The notes under the pieces are model-generated. The model saw only the letters and a program-made list of their open reading frames with translations. It was not told the DNA's origin and searched no databases. Shown piece after piece: positions 7,657-16,266 of a DNA stretch of 37,943 nt (position 1 is the first letter of the stretch; each line of letters starts with the position of its first letter). The position numbers were made by a program, and so were the translations under genes. Origin of the DNA: UBA11373 sp046714175 (GTDB taxonomy: Bacteria > Actinomycetota > Acidimicrobiia > Spongiisociales > UBA11373); assembly GCA_046714175.1 (NCBI GenBank), contig JBKKBI010000053.1, positions 1 to 37,943 of the forward strand, in the 5' to 3' direction.

Positions 7657-8496
7657 TCAGGGCACGGCGCCGGGATCGTCCCCCACTGTCACCGCCATTC
7701 CCGCGCTCGACCAGTCGCTCCATGAGCCGGGATACAGGATCGGCTCGGGGAGACCGGCGACTTGCATCGCCAGCGCGCTGTGGCAGGCGGTGACCCCGCT
7801 GCCGCAGTACAGCACCACATCGTCATCGGCGCCGAGGCCTTGGTAGAGCTGCGCCAGTTCGGCTGTTGAGCGGAAGCGCCCGCGGCGGTCGAGGTTGTCG
7901 GTGAGCGGGGCATTGCGCGCGGTGGGGATGTGGCCGGCCACAGGGTCGACCGGCTCGAGTTCGCCGCGGTAGCGCTCCGGGTCGCGGACATCGAGCAGGG
8001 TCACGGTGCCCAGGCGCCCCGCAAGTGTCTCGCGGTCGATGCGGCGTGTGGTCCCGGGACGTACGGTGAGCACTGCGGGCACTATGTGCGCGATTGCGAC
8101 GGTGAGTGGATGTCGCGCGGCCACCCACGCCGGGAGTCCGCCGTCGAGCACTCGCACCTCCTCGTGGCCGATGTCACGCAGCATCCACCACAGCCTGGAG
8201 GCGATCGCTCCGCCCCGATCGTCGTAGGCCACCACGTGGTGATCGTCGCCGATCCCGAGGCGGCCCATCGTGGCTATGAAGTCGGCGCGCTCGGGGAGGG
8301 GGTGCCGTCCCGGTCCGACTGGCGCGCTGAGTTCGGTCTCGAGGTCGGCGAACACGGCTCCGGGGAGGTGTCCTGCGGCGTATGCCGCCCGGCCCCGTTC
8401 CGGTTCCCCCAAGTACCAGCGGACATCAACGACACGAACCCCGGAGTCTTCGTGGATGGCGGCCAACTCGGCGACATCGATCAGGGGACTGGTCAC
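7657..8496 (-). CDS. sseA: Two-domain rhodanese, 3-mercaptopyruvate sulfurtransferase type
   Basis: The 279-residue cytoplasmic enzyme has two rhodanese domains. The first lacks an active cysteine and carries DVRWYLG and GHLPGAVFADLETELSAP. The second carries DVRDPERYRGE and the active loop CGSGVT at Cys231. CGSGVT is the loop typical of 3-mercaptopyruvate sulfurtransferases, while thiosulfate enzymes usually have a basic residue after the cysteine. It moves sulfane sulfur from mercaptopyruvate to an acceptor. GTG 8496 is chosen because it overlaps the stop of the upstream gene by four bases (GTGA), a sign of translational coupling; an open frame continues upstream only by running through that gene. 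Confidence 0.9.
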   Translation of the reverse strand: MTSPLIDVAELAAIHEDSGVRVVDVRWYLGEPERGRAAYAAGHLPGAVFADLETELSAPVGPGRHPLPERADFIATMGRLGIGDDHHVVAYDDRGGAIASRLWWMLRDIGHEEVRVLDGGLPAWVAARHPLTVAIAHIVPAVLTVRPGTTRRIDRETLAGRLGTVTLLDVRDPERYRGELEPVDPVAGHIPTARNAPLTDNLDRRGRFRSTAELAQLYQGLGADDDVVLYCGSGVTACHSALAMQVAGLPEPILYPGSWSDWSSAGMAVTVGDDPGAVP

Positions 8497-9005
8497 AGCC
8501 GGGGCGCTGGGACCGGTCGCAAGGTCCGGGGCTCCGCCGCGGCTTCCCAGGGGCGCACCACCACGTGCCACACGAGAGCCAGTGCCCAGGCGGGTACCGA
8601 CACGTCGACATTGGCACGGAGCCGGTTGTAGGACAACGGTGTTCCCGCCAGGGCTGCGATGGGGTGGCCACCGATGCGTAGCGTCCACCGCCGCGGTAAA
8701 GGTTCGCTGACCAATTCGCATCCGAATCCGGATCCGATCAGATCCCAGCGGCGTCCCGTCCAGGACCGGCGCACGATTCGTCCCGTCTCCACACCTGCTT
8801 CGAGATATACGACCGTTCCCCAGCCTTCGGGCTTGATCTCGATCGGAACTCCGGCGACGACTCCCCGCGATAGATGGAGTGACGGGTAGCGGCGGAATGT
8901 CCCCACCTTGCCTTGTGACGGCGAACTCATCCGCCACGTGTCCGACATGAATCCGCTCTCGAACTGGACCCGGCCCAGCAACATGGGGTGGCGTCGGACA
9001 GCCAT
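8493..9005 (-). CDS. Unknown protein translationally coupled to a rhodanese
   Basis: A 170-residue protein I do not recognise. It looks beta-rich with scattered Trp and Arg (GRIVRRSWTGRRWDLIG, RRWTLRIGG) and has one hydrophobic stretch near residues 140-153 (PAWALALVWHVVV). The overall pattern is loosely reminiscent of tubby/LURP-like barrel domains, but I would not assign it. The start at ATG 9005 has no clear ribosome binding site; a second ATG lies seven codons later. Its stop overlaps the rhodanese GTG by four bases, so the two are made together. Confidence 0.6.
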   Translation of the reverse strand: MAVRRHPMLLGRVQFESGFMSDTWRMSSPSQGKVGTFRRYPSLHLSRGVVAGVPIEIKPEGWGTVVYLEAGVETGRIVRRSWTGRRWDLIGSGFGCELVSEPLPRRWTLRIGGHPIAALAGTPLSYNRLRANVDVSVPAWALALVWHVVVRPWEAAAEPRTLRPVPAPRL

Positions 9006-9033
9006 GGCCGGAAGGTTAACCCTGAGCGTGGCT

Positions 9034-9052
9034 GGTGGGTTAATGACCCACC
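9034..9052. promoter_or_regulatory. Inverted repeat upstream of the unknown/rhodanese pair
   Basis: GGTGGGT (9034-9040) and ACCCACC (9046-9052) form perfect 7-bp arms around TAATG. It lies 29 bases before the unknown gene's start on the minus strand, and a GGTTAACC palindrome is nearby at 9014-9021. It could be an operator. The evidence is only the symmetry and position. Confidence 0.3.
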
Positions 9053-9073
9053 CGATCGTGTACCCGAAGCTTT

Positions 9074-9206
9074 GAGTCGTGAGTCATGAGCGAGAGAAGG
9101 CGTTGCCCGTTGCCGGTTGCCCGTTCTTGTTTCTGGCCAACAGCTGACAGGCCGGAGGCCGGAGGCCCGATTCCGGATTCTGTCTGGTTGATGACTGATG
9201 ACTCCC
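9074..9206. repeat. Mixed heptamer arrays in a divergent intergenic region
   Basis: Several short period-7 runs follow each other: GAGTCGT, GAGTCAT, GAGCGAG (9074-9094); GTTGCCC, GTTGCCG, GTTGCCC, GTTCTTG (9102-9129); GGCCGGA twice, GGCCCGA, TTCCGGA (9150-9177); GGTTGAT, GACTGAT, GACTCCC (9186-9206). The unit changes but the period does not. The CAGCTGACAG string at 9141-9150 nearly repeats one found next to the array near 300. The locus separates the unknown protein gene from the exonuclease gene. Confidence 0.75.
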
Positions 9207-9242
9207 ATGGCATCGGCTCCTGCCGCCACGTACCCTCCCTCC

Positions 9243-10109
9243 ATGCCCCAGCTTCACTTGCTCGACGGGACCTACGAGCTCTTCCGGTCGCACTTTGGAG
9301 CACCGCCCCGCACCGATCCAGAGGGCAGGCCGATTTCGGCGGTGCACGGAATCATGGCCAGCACCCTGGCCCTGATGTCCGAGGGGGTGACCCATCTCGG
9401 CGCCGCCTTCGACACCGTGATCCGATCCTTTCGCAACGATCTCTACGACGGTTACAAGACCGAGGCAGGGGTTCCCGAGGAGCTATTGGCTCAGTTTCCG
9501 ATCGCGGAGGACGGGTTGGAGGCACTCGGCGTGACGGTGTGGCGAATGGCGGAGTATGAGGCCGACGACGCCATCGCATCGGCGGCGGCCCAGTTCGGTG
9601 ACGAATTCGAACGGGTGGTCATGATGTCGCCTGACAAGGATCTCGCGCAATGCGTGGTCGGTGATCGGATCGTCGGGTTCGATCGGCGCAAGGGAGTGTT
9701 CATCGACGAAGCCGGGGTCTGGGAGAAGTTCGGGGTCGCTCCAGAGTCGATACCCGACTACCTCGGCCTCGTTGGAGACACCTCAGATGGTTTCCCGGGT
9801 GTTCCCGGCTGGGGAGCCAAGTCGGCGGCCACCGTCCTGGCGCACTATCGCCACATCGAGGACATTCCGCTCGAGGCAAACCTGTGGGAGGTTCCGGTGC
9901 GCGGGGCCGAACGCCTGGTGTCCGCGATGCGAGAGAACATGAGTGATGCCTTGCTGTTCCGCTATCTCGCAGTCTTGCGTCCCGACGTTCCGCTCGGCGC
10001 CAGTGTGGACTCTCTCCAGTGGCGTGGGGTTCCACAGAAGCGGTTCTTGGAATTCTGCAATCGCTACGGGTTCGACTCACTTCAAGAGCGTCCCACTCGC
10101 TGGGCCTGA
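9243..10109 (+). CDS. Stand-alone 5'-3' exonuclease / flap endonuclease (Pol I N-terminal type)
   Basis: The 288-residue protein matches the 5' nuclease domain of DNA polymerase I without any polymerase. It cuts 5' flaps and RNA primers with two metal ions. Visible motifs are the N-terminal LLDGTYELFR, the acidic ADDAIAS, SPDKDLAQCV and the helix-hairpin-helix/acidic region GLVGDTSDGFPGVPGWGAKSA. ATG 9243 is preferred because the protein then begins MPQLHLLDG at the usual distance from the motif. A frame reaching back to 9198 adds sequence next to the heptamer array. Stand-alone forms are common in actinobacteria beside full-length Pol I. It lies 1.6 kb from the AP endonuclease-polymerase fusion. 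Confidence 0.9.
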   Translation: MPQLHLLDGTYELFRSHFGAPPRTDPEGRPISAVHGIMASTLALMSEGVTHLGAAFDTVIRSFRNDLYDGYKTEAGVPEELLAQFPIAEDGLEALGVTVWRMAEYEADDAIASAAAQFGDEFERVVMMSPDKDLAQCVVGDRIVGFDRRKGVFIDEAGVWEKFGVAPESIPDYLGLVGDTSDGFPGVPGWGAKSAATVLAHYRHIEDIPLEANLWEVPVRGAERLVSAMRENMSDALLFRYLAVLRPDVPLGASVDSLQWRGVPQKRFLEFCNRYGFDSLQERPTRWA

Positions 10110-10125
10110 TCGAGCGTGGGCGCGC

Positions 10126-11526
10126 CTATGCGAGGTGACGCAGCGCGGCGGCGGCGGCGTGGTGGCCGCACATCCCATGTACGCCGGCACCCGGTGGCGT
10201 CGAGGCCGAACACAGGTAAATGCTCGCGGCCGCCCGATAGGGGCGCAGCAGCTTGGGGCGGGCGAACACTCCGCGCACCGACAGCTCGCCACCGGTGATG
10301 TCCCCACCGGCTTGATTGGCGTTGTCGGCGGCGAGGTCGGCCGTCGAGCGCCGATTGATCGCCACCACGAGGTCACCAAATCCGGGGGCGAAGCGCTCGA
10401 ACTGGGCGAAGATCCGATCGGTCATGTCTTGTTCCGAGCCAGCAGGCACGTGGCAGTACGCCCACAGGATGTGTATGCCCACTGGAGCCCGCGACCGGTC
10501 GGCGACCACCGGTTGTGACGACACGATGAATGGCTTCTCCGGATGCTGGCCGGCGGCGACTTCTGATTCTGCGCGGGCGATCTCCTCGTAGGTGCCGCCG
10601 ACGTGAATCGTCCCGGCGCGGCGACACTCGGCATTCGTCCATGGAATCGGGCCGGACAGTGCGACATCTACTTTGAACACGCCCGGGCCGGGGCGCAGGC
10701 TGCGGTACCGCGTGGCGACTCGCGACGAGATGCGGTCCTTGGCGATGCGGGCCGCAATACGCGGTGAGGTGTCGAACATGACTAGACGAGCGGGCGGGAG
10801 ATCGAACCAGTCGAGAACCTCGCTCCGAGTGCGAATCTCCCCGCCCAGTGACTCGAACCGCGCCGCCAGCGCGGTCACGATCGCGGCCGACCCTCCGGTG
10901 GCGAATGGCCATCCCACCGCGTGTCCTGCCGCCCCGAGCGTGAGGCCGACACCGGCGGAGGCGATCCGGGTCAGCGGCACCGCCGCGTGTCCCGCCAGGC
11001 CGGCAACGAGCGCTCTACCGGTGGCGGTCTTGAAACGGCGAGCCAGCCACGACGCCGGTTGCAGTGCGAGCATCCCAAAGCGCGCTCCCGCCACCGGCCG
11101 ACGCAACGCGGCGAGCGGCGGGCCGAGCGCGAAGCGTACGGAGTGCTCCCAGTGTCGGGTGACGCTGCCGAAGGTGCGGCGATACGTCCGGGCGTCGTCG
11201 CCGAGGTGATCCGCGGTGGCATCGAGGTCGCGCAGGAGGAGGGCGGCGGACCCGTCGTCGAGGGGATGTGCCATCGGAATCTCGGGGTGTGACCACTCGA
11301 CCCCGGAGAGGGCAAGAGCCTGCATTGCCGGCGAACCCGCCCCGAGCGGGTGTACCGAAGAACACACATCGTGGCGGATTCCGGGGAGGGTCAACTCGGC
11401 CGTCCGCGCCCCACCTCCGATAGTTGCCGCCGCCTCGAGCACGAGGACCTGTTTTCCCGCCGCCGCCAGCGTCACCGCGGCGACAAGGCCATTGGGTCCG
11501 GCGCCAACGATTACCGCATCGAGCAT
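10126..11526 (-). CDS. Phytoene-desaturase-like FAD/NAD(P)-dependent oxidoreductase
   Basis: The 466-residue flavoprotein belongs to the CrtI-like family (COG1233). It begins with the dinucleotide fold VIVGAGPNGLVAAVTLAAAG, followed by LEAAATIGGGARTAEL. The C-terminal region SIYLCSASTPPGAGVHGMCGHHAA is the FAD-contact end typical of this family. Members include carotenoid desaturases and many oxidoreductases of unknown substrate. No carotenoid genes are nearby, so a carotenoid role is not supported. It follows the DUF2236 gene on the same strand with a 103-base spacer that contains a hairpin. The start ATG 11526 has no strong ribosome binding site. Confidence 0.88.
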   Translation of the reverse strand: MLDAVIVGAGPNGLVAAVTLAAAGKQVLVLEAAATIGGGARTAELTLPGIRHDVCSSVHPLGAGSPAMQALALSGVEWSHPEIPMAHPLDDGSAALLLRDLDATADHLGDDARTYRRTFGSVTRHWEHSVRFALGPPLAALRRPVAGARFGMLALQPASWLARRFKTATGRALVAGLAGHAAVPLTRIASAGVGLTLGAAGHAVGWPFATGGSAAIVTALAARFESLGGEIRTRSEVLDWFDLPPARLVMFDTSPRIAARIAKDRISSRVATRYRSLRPGPGVFKVDVALSGPIPWTNAECRRAGTIHVGGTYEEIARAESEVAAGQHPEKPFIVSSQPVVADRSRAPVGIHILWAYCHVPAGSEQDMTDRIFAQFERFAPGFGDLVVAINRRSTADLAADNANQAGGDITGGELSVRGVFARPKLLRPYRAAASIYLCSASTPPGAGVHGMCGHHAAAAALRHLA

Positions 11527-11552
11527 CGGGCCAGGCTAGAGCTTGGCTACCG

Positions 11553-11592
11553 GTTCCCCGTTGCCGATACCGGTGGGGGTGGCAACGGGAAC
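11553..11592 (-). terminator. Hairpin between DUF2236 and oxidoreductase genes
   Basis: GTTCCCCGTTGCC (11553-11565) and GGCAACGGGAAC (11581-11592) pair over 12 bp with one bulged C, around a 15-nt loop. On the minus strand it lies downstream of the DUF2236 stop and upstream of the oxidoreductase start. It could end or attenuate the upstream transcript. No T-run follows. Confidence 0.4.
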
Positions 11593-11629
11593 GCGTCCGG
11601 CGGAAAGCGAGTAGCCGAGACCTCGAGAG

Positions 11630-12466
11630 CTACGCCAACCGCCGTTGCGCCACGCGCGCCGGGAGGATGAGACGAAAGCGGGCGGGAAGCAGGGGACGCA
11701 ACACCTTGAGCACTCGCAGGCTGCAGCTGAGCCAGCGCTGCCGCCACCGACCCCACCGAAAGCCGTAGCGATCGCGCACCTCCGCGGGGAGGGTGCCGAT
11801 GGCGGCAAAGGAGATGAACTTCCAGATCGGCTTGATGTGCCACGGCACCGGCCCGCCGCGGATCAGGTCGGCCACCTCGCCGGCCACGTCGGTGATCTGG
11901 AGCCGGTCGGAAGCGATCACGGCGCGGATGTATGCGGTCATCTCGTCGTAGGTCGCCGGCACTCGGTCAGGCGACAGCAGCATCAGCTCGGCGGCAACGA
12001 GGTTCTCTTCGTGGAACTGCTGCTTCTCCTCTGCGGACAACTCGCGGACGGTCAGCTCGTAGAAGACGACGCTGCTCTCCTCGAGGCAAGCATGAACCCA
12101 GAGCAGCAGGTCGGGGTCGAGAGCGTCGTAGCGCTCTCCGGTGACGGAGTCGATGCCGTTGATGACCGTGTGGAGGCGGTTGATCCGATCGGCGGCGTGC
12201 TGGGCCTCATCTCGGGTGCCAAAGGGAACAAGCAGCTGCAGCGAAAGTGTGCGCATCAGCCGTGCCCACGGATCGCGGCGGTAGGTGGCGGTCTGGCGGG
12301 CACCGGCGGCCACCAGCGGATGAGCGGCATGCAGAAGCAGCGCGCGGACTCCGCCGAACAGAACGGTGAGTTCCTGGTTGATCCGCCAGGTGGCCGATTC
12401 CGGTCCAAAGAAGCCGTGGTCCACGGCGGCGACCCTATCTGATGGCGTGGTCCTAGCGATGGCCAC
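11630..12466 (-). CDS. DUF2236 / oxygenase MpaB-family protein
   Basis: The 278-residue protein has the hallmarks of DUF2236, a family that includes fungal MpaB and the latex-clearing protein Lcp, which bind heme b. Conserved-looking parts are the start SATWRINQELTVLFGG, the LLHAAHPLVAAG helix with two histidines, WARLMRTL, the LLLWVHACLEESSV helix and the basic C-terminus. Bacterial members are mostly uncharacterised oxygenase-like proteins. The start at ATG 12466 was chosen because it is the first in the frame and leaves a normal-length protein. Pairing with the phytoene-desaturase-like gene downstream may mean action on a shared lipid or isoprenoid substrate, which is inference. Confidence 0.85.
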   Translation of the reverse strand: MAIARTTPSDRVAAVDHGFFGPESATWRINQELTVLFGGVRALLLHAAHPLVAAGARQTATYRRDPWARLMRTLSLQLLVPFGTRDEAQHAADRINRLHTVINGIDSVTGERYDALDPDLLLWVHACLEESSVVFYELTVRELSAEEKQQFHEENLVAAELMLLSPDRVPATYDEMTAYIRAVIASDRLQITDVAGEVADLIRGGPVPWHIKPIWKFISFAAIGTLPAEVRDRYGFRWGRWRQRWLSCSLRVLKVLRPLLPARFRLILPARVAQRRLA

Positions 12467-12554
12467 GAGTCGGCGACCCTAAAGTCGGCTGGCGCAGGAG
12501 GGGATCGTCACAGGCAATACCGAAGGGCGGATTGCGGCGCGCCGCCGGGTCCAC

Positions 12555-13889
12555 GTGGGCGCGGTGATCGCCTATGCCTTCTTTCTGTATGTGTTCAGCC
12601 CCATGAACATGCTGGTGATCGGGTGGTTCGCCGACTTCGATGACGCCATTTCACATCGGGTTCATGAGGTCTCGATCGGGGCGCTTTTCACTCTCGGGTT
12701 TGCCGGTGTGGTTGCACAGTTGCGCCGCCGCGACCGGACCACGGGAGCAGTTCAGGCAGTCGTCGCCCTCGCGGTGGCCGCCGGCGTGATCTCGGTGTCG
12801 ACGGGCTTCGAACCGCTGGTGCTCGCCTATCTGGTTCCGCCTTTGGTGTTGATCGCCCTCGATCCGGAATGGCGCGCCGTGGTGGTTCCGCCGCTGAGGC
12901 GTGACTTCCGCTTGCTCGTCATCGCGGCTCTGCTCCTTTCCATCCTCGGCCCAGACATCGCCGCCAATTTCGAGAAGGCCACGCTGCTGGTGCAGCGCCA
13001 CGAGTCGCACTGGGGGGCGATGGCGGCGTTCGTGATCGCGGTGACGCTGCTCTCCTTCGTGGCCGCCTTCCGGCCCCCGGGTTGGAGGCTGGCGGCGTGG
13101 AGTGCTGCCGGTGCCGTGGCGGTGTCGACCGCAGTGTCTCTGGCGTTCCCGTACGACGCCTCAGCCCTGGGTCTGTCAAATGCCCTTGCGGCGCTTCTCT
13201 GGGTAGCCGGCTGTCTGGTAACGGTGGCAGTGGTGGCTGCCCGGCACCCCGAGAGGATCCCGGTGCGCCGTCGCGGGGAAGGACTCGTCGCCGGGGTGGC
13301 AACCGCGCTGGCACGCCGCACCGGTTGGAAGGTGGGGTGGCTGCGAGCCGCGTTCGCGCTCCCGGTGATCGGAGGCGCCGCCTACGGCCTGCTGTGGCTC
13401 GTTCTTCCCTCGGAGCGAAAGGGGGAACGGGCCGGACTGGGACGACTGCCGATTCTGATCGGATTGCTCGCCGCCGGCGTACTCGGCACCGGCGCCGGCT
13501 TCGGGGGATTCATCATTCTTCTGCTCGCCTTCGGCGGTGCCTTATTCCTCGGTCTGCGCCCGCTTCTTGCCTTCGTGCGGGGGCGGGTTCCATTTTGGCG
13601 ATCGGTCACCCGGATTGCCGCCGGGGCGGGTCTCGGCCTCGCCCTTATGGCGGTGGCCATCGTCTGGCTCGCCGACGAATTCGGTGCCCCCGTCGTGCCG
13701 CATCGGATCGATAGCGAGTTGGTCCAATACTGCGTGTCGTGTCATGGGGTGCCGGGCGCCGCCCAAGGGGCTCCGGTGCTCGTTGACTACATCGAGCACT
13801 CGGGCGGCGATGCGTGTGTCTCCTGCCATGCCCACCTGCCCCCGGTGACCATCCCGTCGGCCTCCTGGCTCCCCGGCGTGACGCCATGA
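12555..13889 (+). CDS. Multi-pass membrane protein with PspC-like segment and two CxxCH heme motifs
   Basis: The 444-residue protein has about ten membrane segments. Around residues 235-280, RRRGEGLVAGVATALARRTG leads into AAYGLLWLVLPSE, matching the layout of a PspC domain. After the last membrane helix (about 355-373), the C-terminal tail has CVSCH at 393-397 and CVSCH at 421-425, two c-type heme sites that would face outward. PspC plus a diheme tail is an unusual mix. The start is uncertain: GTG 12555 has no ribosome binding site, while AGGAGGGG at 12496-12503 precedes 17 in-frame codons with only non-standard start codons (ATC 12504, CTG 12489). The stop overlaps the SpoIIE phosphatase ATG by four bases (ATGA), so the two are coupled and likely act together in redox-linked signalling (inference). 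Confidence 0.75.
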   Translation: MGAVIAYAFFLYVFSPMNMLVIGWFADFDDAISHRVHEVSIGALFTLGFAGVVAQLRRRDRTTGAVQAVVALAVAAGVISVSTGFEPLVLAYLVPPLVLIALDPEWRAVVVPPLRRDFRLLVIAALLLSILGPDIAANFEKATLLVQRHESHWGAMAAFVIAVTLLSFVAAFRPPGWRLAAWSAAGAVAVSTAVSLAFPYDASALGLSNALAALLWVAGCLVTVAVVAARHPERIPVRRRGEGLVAGVATALARRTGWKVGWLRAAFALPVIGGAAYGLLWLVLPSERKGERAGLGRLPILIGLLAAGVLGTGAGFGGFIILLLAFGGALFLGLRPLLAFVRGRVPFWRSVTRIAAGAGLGLALMAVAIVWLADEFGAPVVPHRIDSELVQYCVSCHGVPGAAQGAPVLVDYIEHSGGDACVSCHAHLPPVTIPSASWLPGVTP

Positions 13890-16126
13890 AGCGGTTCGCC
13901 TCGCTGGGTAGGTTGGCGGCGACGCCGGTGGCCGGTGCCGTGGTGGTGGTCGGGGTGGCGGCGTTCATCGCTCACTTCTCCACTCGGACAAACTCGCTCA
14001 TTGTGGATCAGGGCCCACTTTCTCTGCAGCCTGCCGTCGCCGAGGCTCTGGAGTTCTTTTTCTTCGACGGCCCGCTGCTGCGCAACGCCCAGCTGGGGGT
14101 GCACGTTCTCGGTGTGCTCACCTTCTGGACGATCGGACTGCTCATCTTGCTGCGGGGCCGCCACGCCCCGATGCGAGTGACGACTTCGCTGACGCTCTTG
14201 CTGGTAGGCGCGGCGTTGTTCGCTCCGATGTCGGCACTCGACGGTGCGTGGGCTGATGCGGGGGAGATCATCGGCACCCTTCGCCCCGGACCCGAGTTGT
14301 GGCGCTCCGCGGCAGGACTCGCGGTGCTGTACTTCGCTCTGGTCTTCCCCGACGGGCGTCCTTTGGGACGGTGGTGGGCGATCGCGCTGGGCGCGCTGTC
14401 GTTCCACGTGGTGGCGTGGTCGCTGTTCCCGGGGGGTGCCATCGATCCCCGGGAGTGGCCAGCGGCGGTGGCCGCGGTGTGGACGATCGCACCGCCGCTG
14501 CTCGCGGTGGCGGCACTGACTATGCGCTTTGTTCGCATCGAGGCGGATAGCCGGCCACGGATCCGTCTCGTGGTGGTCGCTTTCTCGGCAACCGTTGCCT
14601 GCATCCTGGCGTTCTGGGCGCTGCAGCCCCGGCTCGAGGAAGGCCTCTTCGACCTGGTTCTGGCCACCCGCCGTCTCGAAGCGCTGCACGACCTCAACCT
14701 CCTGATCCTGCTCACCGCGTCGTTGCTGCTGCTTCCCATCGCGATGGGGATATCGGTGGTGCGTTACCACCTCTGGGACCTGGAACTGTTGGTGAATCGG
14801 GCTCTCGTCTATGGCGCACTCACGGCGATGGTTGCCGGCACCTTCGTTGTCGGGTTGGTGGGACTGGGGAGCCTGCTCGCCGGGACGGTGGGCGGTGGCC
14901 GCGGGGTCGCCGGGGTGATCACCGGGGTGACCCTGGCGCTGGTGTTCCAGCCGGTGCGGCGCAAGGTGCAGTCGGGAGTGGATCGGCGTTTTTACCGGCA
15001 GCGGTATGACGCCGAGCGCGCTGTCGAGCGTTTTGCGGGCGAAGTCGGCGAATTGGTCCGGCCACTCTCGGTTGCCGCCGCCCTCGGCGCGGTGATCCGA
15101 CAGACAGTGCAGCCCACCGAGTCGTGGGTGGTGCTTGAACCCCCCCGGGCGGCGATTGGTGTCGGGGTTCTCGACCGCGCCGAGATCGAGCACACCGAGG
15201 AATGGCCAGAGGCCGCCTCCGTGATGGTGCCGTTGATCGCGCAAGGGCGCCCGGTGGGAGCCATGTTCCTCGGCCCGCGACGCTCGGGAACCCCTTATAC
15301 CGCTCCCGACCGCCGGATGCTGGAGCGCATCGCCGCCGCCGCCGCCCCGGCGGTGCGGGTGGGGCAACTGGTCGAGGATCAGGAGCGCCTGGCGGTGGAG
15401 CGGGCGCGGCTCGACGGGGAACTGGCGGTGGCCCGGACCATTCAGCGTGACTTGCTTCCCCAGCACCTGCCAACGATCCCGGGATGGCAGTTCGCCGCCC
15501 GTTATGAGTCGTCGCGGGAGGTGGGCGGCGACTACTACGACGTGATTCCGTTGGAAGGCGGCAGGCTGGGCTTACTGGTTGCCGATGTCTCGGGCAAGGG
15601 GGTTCCGGCCGCGATCGTGATGGCCAGCTGTCGGGCGGTGGTCCGGTCCATCGCCGCCACTGTGGAGGACCCCGCAGAACTGCTGCGGCGGGTCAATGGG
15701 CGCCTCGCCGCCGACATGACACCGGGAATGTTCGTCACCTGCTTCTACGGGGTGCTCGACACCGAAGCCGCAACGCTGTCGTTTGCCAACGCCGGGCACC
15801 CGCTGCCGGTGCTGCGCCTCGCCGCCGGACACTCCGAGGAGCTGCGAGCCACGGGTATGCCCTTCGGATGGATAGCCGATGCCGTCTACGACACTGTGGT
15901 ACGGGCTCTGCCTCCAGGTGCGGTCGTGGTGGTCGCCTCGGATGGGGTGATCGAGGCGCGCAACCCCGCTGGTGAACTCTGGGGCCAGGCTCGCTTCGGA
16001 GCGGCGGTGGCGGAGGCGCAGGGGCCCGAGGTGGTCGCCTCCATCCTCGACGCGTTGCGGGCCTACTGCGCTCCGGCCACCGACTTGGGTGATGACGTCA
16101 CCCTGCTCGCCGTCGCCCGGGAGTAA
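13886..16126 (+). CDS. Membrane-bound SpoIIE/RsbU-type PP2C phosphatase
   Basis: The 746-residue protein begins with about ten membrane helices (residues 10-360). A GAF-like region follows at about 380-500, then a helical linker and a SpoIIE PP2C domain from about 515 to the end. Catalytic metal-site motifs are VGGDYYDVI (about 547), VADVSGKGVPAA, FANAGHPLPVL, SDGVIEARN and a terminal DDVTLLAV. Such enzymes dephosphorylate anti-anti-sigma factors in partner-switching systems and so control a sigma factor. No anti-sigma gene is present nearby. The ATG at 13886 overlaps the upstream stop (ATGA), and the upstream membrane protein with heme motifs is its probable sensor or cofactor partner. A longer frame from 13814 only extends back into the upstream gene. 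Confidence 0.9.
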   Translation: MKRFASLGRLAATPVAGAVVVVGVAAFIAHFSTRTNSLIVDQGPLSLQPAVAEALEFFFFDGPLLRNAQLGVHVLGVLTFWTIGLLILLRGRHAPMRVTTSLTLLLVGAALFAPMSALDGAWADAGEIIGTLRPGPELWRSAAGLAVLYFALVFPDGRPLGRWWAIALGALSFHVVAWSLFPGGAIDPREWPAAVAAVWTIAPPLLAVAALTMRFVRIEADSRPRIRLVVVAFSATVACILAFWALQPRLEEGLFDLVLATRRLEALHDLNLLILLTASLLLLPIAMGISVVRYHLWDLELLVNRALVYGALTAMVAGTFVVGLVGLGSLLAGTVGGGRGVAGVITGVTLALVFQPVRRKVQSGVDRRFYRQRYDAERAVERFAGEVGELVRPLSVAAALGAVIRQTVQPTESWVVLEPPRAAIGVGVLDRAEIEHTEEWPEAASVMVPLIAQGRPVGAMFLGPRRSGTPYTAPDRRMLERIAAAAAPAVRVGQLVEDQERLAVERARLDGELAVARTIQRDLLPQHLPTIPGWQFAARYESSREVGGDYYDVIPLEGGRLGLLVADVSGKGVPAAIVMASCRAVVRSIAATVEDPAELLRRVNGRLAADMTPGMFVTCFYGVLDTEAATLSFANAGHPLPVLRLAAGHSEELRATGMPFGWIADAVYDTVVRALPPGAVVVVASDGVIEARNPAGELWGQARFGAAVAEAQGPEVVASILDALRAYCAPATDLGDDVTLLAVARE

Positions 16127-16266
16127 GTCGCCGGAGTCAACCGATGATTGGCTTCCACCGCGCCGAGCCGCGGGTCCGTATCGAGTCCCAGTGCGGTGGG
16201 CGACCGGGCGACCGTCTCGTGTCGGGTCGATGCGCCATCGATTGCTCGCCCTCGCCCGAGCCCGAC

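Noticed and set aside
8497..8937. N-terminal extension of the rhodanese
   Set aside because: The frame is open but runs through the coupled upstream gene, and the GTGA overlap gives a better start.
10126..11526. Carotenoid biosynthesis locus
   Set aside because: Only one CrtI-like gene is present; no phytoene synthase, cyclase or prenyl synthase is visible.
13787..15466. 559-codon open frame on the minus strand
   Set aside because: It is opposite the SpoIIE phosphatase gene and the end of the PspC protein; low-complexity Arg/Gln/His translation, no domain, no ribosome binding site.
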